DNA of 38,211 nt from Nocardioidaceae bacterium. GTDB taxonomy: Bacteria; Actinomycetota; Actinomycetes; Propionibacteriales; Nocardioidaceae. The notes under the pieces are model-generated. The model ran no database searches. It saw only the letters and a list, made by a program, of their open reading frames with translations, and was not told the origin of the DNA. The position numbers and the translations under genes are program-made. Positions 8,637 through 17,166 of this stretch are shown piece by piece; the first letter of the stretch is position 1, and each line of letters opens with the position of its first letter. Location of the stretch: assembly GCA_025934895.1 (NCBI GenBank), contig JAICWH010000017.1:1-38211 (forward strand), given 5' to 3'.

Positions 8637-11600
8637 TCATCGACCAGAACGTGCTGAGGTACCAGGGTCGGCGCTCTGCAGGTGGTCGTGCCGGATCTCC
8701 AGGGCGATGTCCAGCAACCGCACGGCCCGCCTGTCGAACGAGTGCTCCCGATGCACTCGACCGGCGACCCGGCGTCGCTCCTCCGCACTGCCGAAGGTGT
8801 GGTCCATCGGCCCTCTCCTGACCAGCCGCGCCAGAGAGGCTGCGTCGGTCGCCACCTGCACCGAGCTGCCGAACAGACCGGTCAGTCCCGCCACGTCGTC
8901 GGAGATCACCCGGGCGCCGCTGGCGACGGCGTCGAAGAGCCGGTTGGAGAGGAACCCCTCGCGGCGCATGTCCTCCCAGTGGTCGTTGAGCACGACACCC
9001 GCGGAGGCGTACAACGCGCCCAGCTCACGGTTGGGCACGAACCGTCCCTTGATCAGGTGTCGCGGGATCAGCCCCTCCCAGTCCGAGCCGTAGACGGACA
9101 GCGGCAGCCCGGAGGTCACGGAGTGCCTCACGATCTCCCGGTAGTGACGTCGCGACCCGCCGACGAAGACGATCGGCTCGCCCGCGTCCGTCGTGCCTCG
9201 GTCGGGGTGGAACAGCTGCGGGTCGGTGGCCTGCAGCAGCGGGTCGATGCGGATCGACCAGCGGCGCGTCATCTTGTCCGCCCACGACGGGCTGGCGGCC
9301 AGCACCCGGTCGTAGGAGGCGGCCTCCCGGCGGGTCAGCAGCTCGGGGTGGGAGATCACCCAGGCCAGGCTGACCTGTCCGTAGGCCGGCTGGAAGGGCT
9401 CCAGGCCCCGGAGCACGAGCACCACGTCGTCGTGGTGCCCCGACTGCCGACCGAAGTCCTCGCGATGGTCGAGGACCACCTGCTGCCCGATGGCGTGCAG
9501 CGCCGTCGCCAGGCTGCGCGCGAAGTGGGTGTCACCCCAGAACTCGCGCCGGTCCCCTGCGGGGGACGCGACCTTGAGGGCCCACCGCAGCCGTGGTCGG
9601 GCCTCTCGGACACTCACCCGTGGGCGGGACAGCACCGGCCGCGGAGGACACAGCCGACGGTCCGCACCGTCGGGCCCGTCGGTGACGTGTCCCTGCACCT
9701 CGAACCCGCGACTGGCCCAGAGCCGGGAGTCGTCGCGCGGCGCCCACGCGGCCCACCGGTCGAGGAACAGCTGCCGGTTCAGCACCGGCACGGCGGAGTC
9801 GGTGGAGCGACGTGGCCGCGGCAGGGCGGCCCGCGACTCCGGTGCGACGACGAAGCGACCCCCGCGCACCTGCTGCAGCCTCAGGCACAGGTCGACGTCC
9901 TCGAGGCCCCCGCGGAACAGCGGGTCGAAGCCCCGCATCCCCACCAGGTCGTCGTACCGGAGCGCCAGGGCGTCCCGGCTGAGCGCTCCGACCGGTACGC
10001 CGTCGAGGCCCGCCGCGTCCGCGACCGGGAAGCCCTGGAGGAAGTCGTAGGGCAGCCCGCCACAGGCCGGGAAGGCGAAGCCGGCCGAGTAGATGGAGCC
10101 CGAGGGGCCGGTCACCAGGGACTGGGCGGCGAGCACGTCTGGTCGCTCCAGCGCCCGGACCAGCGGGTCCAGCCACCCCCTCTCCACCCTGAGGCTGGGG
10201 CGCAGCAGGACCACGACCGAGCCACGGACCTCGGGGAGGGCCAGGTTGGTGCTCAGCGCCGACCCTGTCTGCGACGGCAGGTGGAGCACCCGGACCCCGG
10301 TGAAGCGGTGCGCTGCTGAGCCGAGGACCTGCGAGGTGAGCCGGTCGCAGCCGTCGTCGACGACGACGCTCTCGAGCGACCAGCCGTCCGGTGCCCCCGC
10401 AGCCTCCACCCGGCTCAGGCAGGCGAGGGTCTGGCGCCAGCCGGTGGCTGCGGTGACCACCACCGTCACGGTCGTCGGCTGCTGCTGCCGACGGGCCAGG
10501 GAGTCCCAGTCGACGGCCACGCGGTTGAAGGCCACGTCGGCCCAGGACCTCACCCGGCTGTGGTCGAGGGGTGGCTCGTCGACCGTGTCCACCGAGGTCC
10601 CCGGCGCCCCGGGGTCGGGCTGGCCGGCTCGCGTGGGCCCGACTGCGGGCACCGAGCGGACCGGGAACCGGGCAGCCAGGCGCAGGGCGAAGTCTGCCTC
10701 CCAGGCCGCGGGCAGGAGCTCGTCGAAGCCACCGGTGTCCTCGAAGGCCGTGCGGCTGACCAGCAGCCTCTCCAGATCGACGGTGATCGGCGACACAGGC
10801 GGCCCGGTGGCGGGCACCGAGGACCCGAACAGGTCGGGCTTGCCTGCCCGGACCAGCCGTAGTGAGTCGCAGGCCGCCTCTGCTCCGTCCGCGTCGCAGA
10901 CCCCCTGGAGGGTCCGTAGCCGTCCTGATGCCCAGACGTCACCGGGACGCGCCCAGGTGAGGTAGTCGCCGGTGGCCCGCTGGGCTGCCAGGTTCAGTCC
11001 GCCCGATGCACGGTCGCCGGCCCGCCGTACGACGCTCAGCGGGGCTCCGGGGAACAGCCGCCGGAGGTCGTGCTCGAGCTCACCGGCGCTCTGGCCGGCC
11101 AGGACGACGACGTCTCGGGCGGGCAGGTCCTGGGCGAGCACCGAGCGCAGGGTCGCCTCGAGGGCAGCGAGGTCGTGGCCGGACTCGACGACGACGCTGA
11201 CCCGTGGCTCATCGGGCGTGGGCCCGGCCTGCCGGGCGGCAGGGCTCTGGGGAGGGATCCTGGTCCAGGCGCGAGGGGCCGCACGGCGCCGTCGGAGCCA
11301 CTCGTCATGACGAGCCGCCACCCAGTCGACGAGCCCACGCGGCTCACCTGGGTCGGGGCGGTACCACGCGTTCGGGGAGAGCCCGTCGCGAGCGCCGATC
11401 TCGAGGTAGTGGCCGAGCGGACCCCAGCGATGGGTGCGAGCCGACGGATGGTGCTCGTCGTACCACGCGAGGTCGAAGAGCGGATGCGTAGGGACGTCGA
11501 ACAGTCGGCCCCTGAGGTAGACCTCGAGGGGATTGTCGCCCTCGGCCAGGGCAGGACAGGCTGCCACGGCATGCTCGACGGAGAACAGCGGATGCGGCTG

Positions 11601-11921
11601 CAGGCCGCGTCGCGCCCCTCGGCGCAGGTAGTGCCGGGCCGCCGCGAGCGGCTCCGCGCGACAGCGTGCCACCTCGGCGTACCAGTCGGCGTCGAAGAAC
11701 GGCGACGCCGCCACCACTGTCGCGGCGTCGTTGCCGGGGTCCGCCGCCGGACCGATGGATGCGCCCCGGGCGTCCGCTGGCCCTGGCGAGCCGCCAGGCC
11801 CGGAGAGCACGACGCGGGTCACCCGTCGCCAGCCTCTGGCGGTCCCGGCCGAAATGGTCACCCTGGCCCCCGAAAGATGTTGCGCCCGTCGGCGACAGAC
11901 CCTGAGCCTCAGCTTCGTCAT
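8637..11921 (-). CDS. Large multidomain glycosyltransferase (GT2–GT2–CgeB/GT1-like)
   Basis: The protein has 1094 residues from the ATG at 11921. Residues about 75–190 carry two DWY...HYL..GAR.GL.P.. repeats (FFDADWYAEV, LFDLAWYDEH) seen at the N-terminus of some polysaccharide glycosyltransferases. A GT2-like domain follows at about 240–430 and a second at about 485–740 (SVVVDDG, GGLEDVDLCLRL). A C-terminal GT-B half at about 770–1060 has VFVGGSRRHYREIV, VYGSDWEGLIP and GFLSNRLFDAVASGARVISDDV, like CgeB/Glyco_trans_1_2 proteins. Both GT2 domains lack the usual DxD: the positions read WARPGD and LLRPS. Only the C-terminal domain is therefore clearly equipped for catalysis (inference). The track start at 12023 includes a less GC-rich, non-coding-looking stretch, so the ATG at 11921 with GGAG upstream is preferred. 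Confidence 0.82.
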   Translation of the reverse strand: MTKLRLRVCRRRAQHLSGARVTISAGTARGWRRVTRVVLSGPGGSPGPADARGASIGPAADPGNDAATVVAASPFFDADWYAEVARCRAEPLAAARHYLRRGARRGLQPHPLFSVEHAVAACPALAEGDNPLEVYLRGRLFDVPTHPLFDLAWYDEHHPSARTHRWGPLGHYLEIGARDGLSPNAWYRPDPGEPRGLVDWVAARHDEWLRRRRAAPRAWTRIPPQSPAARQAGPTPDEPRVSVVVESGHDLAALEATLRSVLAQDLPARDVVVLAGQSAGELEHDLRRLFPGAPLSVVRRAGDRASGGLNLAAQRATGDYLTWARPGDVWASGRLRTLQGVCDADGAEAACDSLRLVRAGKPDLFGSSVPATGPPVSPITVDLERLLVSRTAFEDTGGFDELLPAAWEADFALRLAARFPVRSVPAVGPTRAGQPDPGAPGTSVDTVDEPPLDHSRVRSWADVAFNRVAVDWDSLARRQQQPTTVTVVVTAATGWRQTLACLSRVEAAGAPDGWSLESVVVDDGCDRLTSQVLGSAAHRFTGVRVLHLPSQTGSALSTNLALPEVRGSVVVLLRPSLRVERGWLDPLVRALERPDVLAAQSLVTGPSGSIYSAGFAFPACGGLPYDFLQGFPVADAAGLDGVPVGALSRDALALRYDDLVGMRGFDPLFRGGLEDVDLCLRLQQVRGGRFVVAPESRAALPRPRRSTDSAVPVLNRQLFLDRWAAWAPRDDSRLWASRGFEVQGHVTDGPDGADRRLCPPRPVLSRPRVSVREARPRLRWALKVASPAGDRREFWGDTHFARSLATALHAIGQQVVLDHREDFGRQSGHHDDVVLVLRGLEPFQPAYGQVSLAWVISHPELLTRREAASYDRVLAASPSWADKMTRRWSIRIDPLLQATDPQLFHPDRGTTDAGEPIVFVGGSRRHYREIVRHSVTSGLPLSVYGSDWEGLIPRHLIKGRFVPNRELGALYASAGVVLNDHWEDMRREGFLSNRLFDAVASGARVISDDVAGLTGLFGSSVQVATDAASLARLVRRGPMDHTFGSAEERRRVAGRVHREHSFDRRAVRLLDIALEIRHDHLQSADPGTSARSGR

Positions 11922-12028
11922 CGGCTCCGACTGCGGAGCGTTGCATGAATCGAACCATGACATCTGAGAAACAGTAAAGTTTCGCCTCACTCGCCCGGCG
12001 CCCCGCTCAGGGCCCTCGTTCATGTCTG
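11922..12028. promoter_or_regulatory. Low-GC intergenic region with a short inverted repeat
   Basis: This 107-bp gap between two minus-strand glycosyltransferase genes is clearly poorer in GC than its surroundings, suggesting a regulatory region for the downstream GT2–GT2–CgeB gene. It contains GAAAC-N6-GTTTC at 11968–11983, a 5-bp inverted repeat that could be an operator or part of a weak hairpin. No confident promoter hexamers were assigned. Confidence 0.35.
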
Positions 12029-15000
12029 CTACCGGGAGAAGGTGGATCCCAGCACGTCCTGCAGCAGTCGGTCGGTCACCGACCCGTCGTCGTACGGCGC
12101 GTACGTCGCCCGGAGCTGCTCACGGGCCGAGGCCCACGTGTCGTCCTCCTCGAGGGCGCCCAGCAGCTCGTCGGTGCTGCGGACGACGGGGCCGGCGGCC
12201 ACCGACTCGAAGTCCAGGTAGAGCCCCCGGACCCGGTCCCGGTAGCCCTCCAGGTCCGGGGTCAGGAAGAACATCGGCTTGTCCGTGACGGCGAAGTCGA
12301 ACATCGCCGCCGAGTAGTCGGTGACCAGCACGTCGGCGGCGAGATAGAGCCTGGTGATGTCGGGGTGGGCCGTCACGTCGACGACCCGCTCGCGGCCCTG
12401 CACCCGCGGCCGGTGCGCGGTGTTGGGGTGCCCGCGCACGAGCACCGTGACGTCCGGCCGGGCTGCGGTGACGGCCTCGTGGTCGAGGTGCAGAACCTTC
12501 TCCCAGGTGCCGCCGCGGCGGGCGTCGTCGCGCCAGGTCGGGGCGTACAGCAGCACCGTCTGGTCCGCACGCACGCCGAGCTGCTCCCGGACCTCCGCCC
12601 GCAGCCGGCCAGCGTCCGGTCCGAGGAGTACGTCGCTGCTCGGCCGGCCGACCTCGAGCACCCGACCGGCGTACCCGAACGCCCGCCGGAAGATCTCGGT
12701 GGCATAAGGGCTCGGGGAGACCAGGACGTCCCAGCTGCGGGTCTCGGAGCCGAGGAGGCGCAGGTAGTGCTCGGTGGACATCCGCTGGTGCGGGATGTCG
12801 GTGCCGATCCGTTTCAGCGGCGTCCCGTGCCAGGTCTGCAGGTAGACCTGGTCGGGACCCTTGCGGAAGAACGAGGGCAACGTGTTGTTGGTGACCAGCA
12901 AGCGGGCCGACCCCATCGCGTCGTACCACTCCGGGGTGCCCCGCACCACTGCCCGGGTGCCCTCGACGTGGGCCACGCTCAGGTCCTCGACGCTCCAGAC
13001 CAGGTCGAGGTCGGTGCCGGTCGTGAGAAGCCGGTCGCACACCGCGCGAGGAGCCTCACCTACGCCGGCGCCGCCGAAGCACTCGAAGACCACCCGCTGC
13101 TCAGGGCCTCGGGCCAGCGCCCGGGCATAGACGCCGGACCGCAGCTGCTGCTGGCCGTAGCGACTCGCGGTCACCGGGTCCGCACGTCGGCGGCGTCGCA
13201 GCAGCAGCCGGCGGTCCGGGGCGACCTCGACCGACCATCCCTCCACCAGCGGCGGAGGGGTCGCCTGGTGGTAGAGGAGACCGGCCAGCACCCGGACCTC
13301 CTCCTGACCAGGAGCGGACTCGGCGACCAGCGTGTAGAGGTTCGCGGGCAGCACGGTCCGCGCCCGCCCCCACGGCGTGTGCCAGAGCGGCACCTGGACC
13401 CGGAAGGTGCCGTCCCGGACCGTCACCGACCCCGCGCCGGACTCCGCTCGTGGGCCCCGCAGCAGCATCCGGCCGTCCCGGACCCGATGCGTCCGCCCGG
13501 TGACCGTGATCCAACCGCCAGTAGCGACGACGTCGTCGACCAGCAGGCAGGGCTGGTCCGGGACGGCCGTCAGCTGGCCGTCCCGGCTGACCAGCAGGCA
13601 CACCTGGTCGTGGCACACCGCAGCGGGCTCGAGGTCGCGGACCACCGCCAGGGTGCGGCGGTCCGGTGTCGGCACGGCGACCCGGACCCGGCCCGAGATC
13701 GGGTTCCCGGCCGGGGTGCGGGCCCCCAGCCGGATCGTCCAGCCGTCCTGGGTCCCCGTGGGGACGATGGTCGTGGGCACTGCGTCGCCACCCACGCCGA
13801 CCTGGCTGACCGCGGCCAGGCCGGGCGCGCGCACGTCGAGCTGGAAAGCATCATCATCCGCGACCACGCCGGTCACCGCGGCGTAGCCCCGGTGCACCTC
13901 CACCAGCAGGCCGCGGCGGTCCGACCAGCTCGTCGTCACCAGTGCGTCGCCCACCTCCACCGCTCTCACGATGCCGGCGCTGCCGTGTTCGCGCCTGGAC
14001 TCGAGGCACGCCTCGGCGTGCATCTGCCCGAACGCCGCGTCGACGCGCAGCTCCCAGCGCGCGAAGCGTTCCGCGTCGGTGGCGGCGACCAGAGCCTCGA
14101 GGTCCAGCTCGGCGACCACCGTGGACCTCGAGTGGTCCTCATGGGCCCGACGGGCGGCCAGGTTGCCGGCCGGGTCGGCGTCGACCCGGGTCGCGACATC
14201 CGGGTACGACGTGCCGGGGGGTCCGACGAGCCGGACCGAGGTCGTCACGTCGTGCCGGCCGGGGTCGACGTAGGACAGCGCGGCCAGGAGGCGGACCGCG
14301 AGCAGGCCGTGGGTCGACCAGTCCAGCGACTCCAGCCGGGTGGTGAGCCGCAGGTCGACCGTCCGGATCCGCAGCACGGGGTCCGGGATCGCCGGTCCTC
14401 CGTGCTCGAGGGACGGGATGCGGGCGACCAGGTGACCGGCGCGGGCGGCGACCGGGAAGTTGGACGCCTCGAAGCCCTCGTCGCGCACCAGCTGCCGCAG
14501 GGCGTCGCGATGCCCATGACGCCCGAGCCACACCGCGAGGCGGCTCCGCAGCTCGACCTCGTCGTCCAGGTCCTCGGGAGCCTGCTCGGCGATCGAGACG
14601 AGGTTGTCCTGGAGCACCTCCCAGTAGTCGTCTCCCGCGTCCGCAGCCACCCGGAGGTATCCGACGAAGTCCTCGCGCAGGGTCTTCACGTACCAGCTGC
14701 GGAGCACCGCCTGGGAGGCCCGCGCGTGCAGGAAGCCGGCGATCTCTCGTTGGGCGGCGACCCGGTCCAGGAGGTCCGCCATCTCGGCCTTCTGCTGGCT
14801 GATCGAGCTCCGGTCGTCGCGCTTGCGCCACCGGTAGACGACAGAGGGCAGGACGTCGAAGGCGCGAGCCTCGAGGTAGGCGCGGGTGATGGGCACCTGG
14901 TCCTCGTAGCGGGTGCCCACGGGGAACCGCAGGCCGACGCGGTCCACGAACTCGCGCCGGAACACCTTGGTGCAGGCCATCACGTTCGTCAGCATCTCCG

Positions 15001-15586
15001 GGACGTCGTCGATCCTGACTGCGAGCCGGCGCCGTGCGTGCGCCCGCCGGGCCCAGGGCCGCAGCCGCTCGACCCCACCCTCGTCCCGGACCAGGGCTCC
15101 CACGACGAAGTCGGAGCCCGACGTGCGCAGGGCGGCCACCATCCGCCGGTAGGCGTCGGGAGGCACGGTGTCGTCGGAGTCGGCGAAGGTGACGAGGCGT
15201 CCAGTGCTGCGCACCAGACCGGCATTGCGCGCTGCGCCCAGACCCGCGTTCTCCTGCCGGACGACGACCACGCGCGGGTCCCGCTCGGCGTAGCCGCGGG
15301 CGATGTCGGCGCTGCGGTCGGTCGACCCGTCGTCGACCAGCACGACCTCGAGGTGCTGGTAGGTCTGGGCGAGCAACGAGTCCAGGCACTCGGCCAGGTA
15401 GTCCTCCACCTGGTAGACGGGCACCACGACACTCAGGAGCGGCTGCTCGGCCAGTGGCTCGGCCAGTGGATCGGCCAGTGGATCGGCCAGCGGCTCGGCT
15501 GCGGCCGGCTGACGGGGCCGGGCAGAGGCGCCGCGGGAGGCGATCCGTCTGAGCCGATGGCGGACGCGGTCGGCGGCACTGCCCAT
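12029..15586 (-). CDS. Bifunctional GT2 – CDP-glycerol glycerophosphotransferase (TagF-like)
   Basis: The protein has 1185 residues from the ATG at 15586. A low-complexity N-terminus with four PLA(D/E) repeats leads into an intact GT2 domain (about 50–290) with SVVVPVY, LVDDGSTD, GLGAARNAG and ADSDD. A long beta-rich middle region (about 400–790) follows. The C-terminal third is a CDP-polyol phosphotransferase (Glyphos_transf) with YLQTWHGTPLKRIG, LLYAPTWRDD, VLVRGHPNTAH and VLVTDYSAAMFDF. TagF-type enzymes polymerise glycerol phosphate from CDP-glycerol, so this protein may both glycosylate and extend a teichoic-acid-like chain (inference). Start choice: ATG 15628 is possible, but TAGGTT lies 8 nt before ATG 15586. 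It heads the minus-strand glycan run and diverges from the GH16 gene. Confidence 0.85.
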   Translation of the reverse strand: MGSAADRVRHRLRRIASRGASARPRQPAAAEPLADPLADPLAEPLAEQPLLSVVVPVYQVEDYLAECLDSLLAQTYQHLEVVLVDDGSTDRSADIARGYAERDPRVVVVRQENAGLGAARNAGLVRSTGRLVTFADSDDTVPPDAYRRMVAALRTSGSDFVVGALVRDEGGVERLRPWARRAHARRRLAVRIDDVPEMLTNVMACTKVFRREFVDRVGLRFPVGTRYEDQVPITRAYLEARAFDVLPSVVYRWRKRDDRSSISQQKAEMADLLDRVAAQREIAGFLHARASQAVLRSWYVKTLREDFVGYLRVAADAGDDYWEVLQDNLVSIAEQAPEDLDDEVELRSRLAVWLGRHGHRDALRQLVRDEGFEASNFPVAARAGHLVARIPSLEHGGPAIPDPVLRIRTVDLRLTTRLESLDWSTHGLLAVRLLAALSYVDPGRHDVTTSVRLVGPPGTSYPDVATRVDADPAGNLAARRAHEDHSRSTVVAELDLEALVAATDAERFARWELRVDAAFGQMHAEACLESRREHGSAGIVRAVEVGDALVTTSWSDRRGLLVEVHRGYAAVTGVVADDDAFQLDVRAPGLAAVSQVGVGGDAVPTTIVPTGTQDGWTIRLGARTPAGNPISGRVRVAVPTPDRRTLAVVRDLEPAAVCHDQVCLLVSRDGQLTAVPDQPCLLVDDVVATGGWITVTGRTHRVRDGRMLLRGPRAESGAGSVTVRDGTFRVQVPLWHTPWGRARTVLPANLYTLVAESAPGQEEVRVLAGLLYHQATPPPLVEGWSVEVAPDRRLLLRRRRRADPVTASRYGQQQLRSGVYARALARGPEQRVVFECFGGAGVGEAPRAVCDRLLTTGTDLDLVWSVEDLSVAHVEGTRAVVRGTPEWYDAMGSARLLVTNNTLPSFFRKGPDQVYLQTWHGTPLKRIGTDIPHQRMSTEHYLRLLGSETRSWDVLVSPSPYATEIFRRAFGYAGRVLEVGRPSSDVLLGPDAGRLRAEVREQLGVRADQTVLLYAPTWRDDARRGGTWEKVLHLDHEAVTAARPDVTVLVRGHPNTAHRPRVQGRERVVDVTAHPDITRLYLAADVLVTDYSAAMFDFAVTDKPMFFLTPDLEGYRDRVRGLYLDFESVAAGPVVRSTDELLGALEEDDTWASAREQLRATYAPYDDGSVTDRLLQDVLGSTFSR
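15446..15493 (-). repeat. Four tandem 12-bp repeats in the GT2–TagF gene
   Basis: Four near-identical copies of (C/A)TCGGCCAG(T/C)GG lie in tandem. On the minus strand they encode repeats of Pro-Leu-Ala-(Asp/Glu) in the linker before the GT2 domain. The unit keeps the frame, so copy-number changes would only vary linker length. Confidence 0.85.
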
Positions 15587-15594
15587 GCGCCGTG

Positions 15595-15600
15595 AACCTA
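15595..15600 (-). promoter_or_regulatory. Candidate -10 box for the GT2–TagF gene
   Basis: Minus-strand TAGGTT lies 8 nt before the ATG at 15586. With no good ribosome-binding site in front of either candidate ATG, this favours a leaderless or near-leaderless start there. A weaker CACTCT lies 7 nt before the alternative ATG at 15628. Confidence 0.35.
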
Positions 15601-15710
15601 CCGGTGCTGTCCGGACCGGACCGAACATCGGCGAAAGAGTGGCGAGCCGCGCCCAAACCGTCCCCAGAGGGCAGATCCCGGATCAACCGGACCCAGTCTC
15701 CGATCTGTCC

Positions 15711-15716
15711 TACTCT
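15711..15716 (+). promoter_or_regulatory. Candidate leaderless -10 box (GH16 gene)
   Basis: TACTCT lies 6 nt before the ATG at 15723, with no Shine-Dalgarno sequence. Together with the TAGGTT on the other strand it makes the 136-bp divergent gap a two-way promoter region. No clear -35 box is visible. Confidence 0.45.
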
Positions 15717-15722
15717 CGAGAA

Positions 15723-17156
15723 ATGCCCCGCACCCGCGCCGCCCCGGTCCTCGCGCTGACGACGCTGGTCGTGGCAGGGATGTGCGCGATGGCCACCTCG
15801 TCCTCCCAGGCGGCCGTCCGGACGAGGGCCTCCTTCGACCTGTCGTCGCAGCAGCCGGTCGCGCGCGAGTGGTTCACCGCATCCGGCCGGGTGTCCACGC
15901 GCTTCCGACGGCCGGTGCAGGTCAGGGTGCTCGCCGGACCCAGCTGGCGCGTTGTCCGGCGAGCGACCACCTCGACCAGCGGGGTCTACCGGGTGACCCG
16001 GCTCGCGACCACGGTGCCCCGCAGGTACTCCGTGGTGGTGCCCGCGGTGCGCCGGTCCGGCCGGGTCTTCAGCCGGGTCGTCACGGGAACCCGAACCGTG
16101 TCGCCGGTCCAACAGTCCAGCTCGCTGGACGTGCTTCCCCCCGTCGCGCAGCGCGGCTCGGCTGCCGCGGCCTCCTCCTTGGCGAAGAACTCGGTGGTGG
16201 CACGCTTCACCCCGGCGCGTCCGGGGCGGCCGGTCACGTTCCGCGAGCGCAGTCAGGACGGGCGCTGGGTCGTCATCGGAGGCTCCACGCGCCAGGGAGC
16301 CGACGGCACCGCCTACTTCTTCGGGACTGCCGGGACCCGCGTCTTCGAGGCGACGACGGCCTCGCGCTTCGGCGCGCCCGCCGTGACCACCCGCGCCACC
16401 AGCAACGCCTGGGTCCCCACGTTCGGCGACGACTTCTCCGGCACGACCCTCGACCGGGCCAAGTGGTCCTACCGCACCGGCCGGGCCCCCTCACGCACGC
16501 ACTCGACCAACGACCCGCGGTCGGTGACGGTGGGCTCGGGGACACTGCGGCTGCAGGTGCGGCTCGACCCGGCGGCGCCCAACACCACCGCCGCCAACAC
16601 CAGGTACCTCAACGGCCAGGTCGGCACCGACGGCGGCTACGACTTCACCTACGGGGTCGCCTCGGCCCGGGTCAGGTTCTCACCCGCCCGTGGTCAGCAC
16701 GGCTCGTTCTGGCTGCAGTCCCCGACCTACGGCCGCTTCGCCGGCAACCCCGGGAGCAGCGGCACGGAGATCGACGTCGCCGAGTTCTTCGGCAGGGGTT
16801 TTCCCAAGGGGGGTCTGGCCACCTACGTCTACTACACGGACCGGACCGGTGACACCGTGAAGATCGGCGACGTGTGGCCGCGAGCCGCCGGGCTGGTCCC
16901 CCGCGCAGACACCTGGTGGAGCAGCTACCACGTGTTCACCGTGAAGTGGGGGCCGAGGGGCTACACCTTCTATGTCGACGGACGGGTGCTCTACGCGACC
17001 GATCGGGGCGTGTCGCAGACCCGGCAGTACCTCATCCTCAGCCTGCTCACCTCCGACTGGGAGCTGCCCGACCTCCGACGAGCCAGCCTGCCGACGTCGA
17101 TGTCGGTGGACTGGGCGAGGGTCTGGCGAAGCGCGGTAGGGTCCTCACCGCGGTAG
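15723..17156 (+). CDS. Secreted GH16-family glycoside hydrolase
   Basis: The 477-residue product starts with a signal peptide (MPRTRAAPVLALTTLVVAGM, likely cleaved near the SSSQAA at 26–31). A beta-rich N-terminal region of about 200 residues, possibly Ig-like or wall-binding, precedes the GH16 jelly-roll at about 232–470. The catalytic motif is TEIDVAEF: E349 is the predicted nucleophile, D351 the assisting Asp and E354 the acid/base. Flanking GH16 features include FGDDFSG...LDRAKW, YGVASARVRFS, and YHVFTVKWGPRGYTFYVDG. GH16 enzymes cleave beta-1,3 or beta-1,4 glucans and galactans; the substrate cannot be told here. Its place between two glycan synthesis runs suggests trimming or release of the locus product (inference). 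The ATG at 15723 is chosen over the track start because the signal peptide begins there. Confidence 0.88.
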   Translation: MPRTRAAPVLALTTLVVAGMCAMATSSSQAAVRTRASFDLSSQQPVAREWFTASGRVSTRFRRPVQVRVLAGPSWRVVRRATTSTSGVYRVTRLATTVPRRYSVVVPAVRRSGRVFSRVVTGTRTVSPVQQSSSLDVLPPVAQRGSAAAASSLAKNSVVARFTPARPGRPVTFRERSQDGRWVVIGGSTRQGADGTAYFFGTAGTRVFEATTASRFGAPAVTTRATSNAWVPTFGDDFSGTTLDRAKWSYRTGRAPSRTHSTNDPRSVTVGSGTLRLQVRLDPAAPNTTAANTRYLNGQVGTDGGYDFTYGVASARVRFSPARGQHGSFWLQSPTYGRFAGNPGSSGTEIDVAEFFGRGFPKGGLATYVYYTDRTGDTVKIGDVWPRAAGLVPRADTWWSSYHVFTVKWGPRGYTFYVDGRVLYATDRGVSQTRQYLILSLLTSDWELPDLRRASLPTSMSVDWARVWRSAVGSSPR

Positions 17157-17159
17157 TGT
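17154..17159 (+). promoter_or_regulatory. Candidate leaderless -10 box (first plus-strand GT2 gene)
   Basis: TAGTGT lies 7 nt before the ATG at 17167, and no ribosome-binding site is present. Its first three bases are also the TAG stop codon of the GH16 gene, so the match could be partly coincidental. If real, it would start the coupled plus-strand run. Confidence 0.35.
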
Positions 17160-17166
17160 CTTCGCG

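Noticed and set aside
8638-8640. ATG overlapping the GT2–GT2–CgeB stop as a start for the GT-C-like gene
   Set aside because: It is out of frame with the membrane protein; the ATG at 8629 is in frame and precedes the first membrane segment.
12365-15595. 1076-codon plus-strand ORF
   Set aside because: It lies antisense to the GT2–TagF gene and is rich in Arg, His and Gln in the way typical of GC-rich shadow frames; no domain is recognisable.
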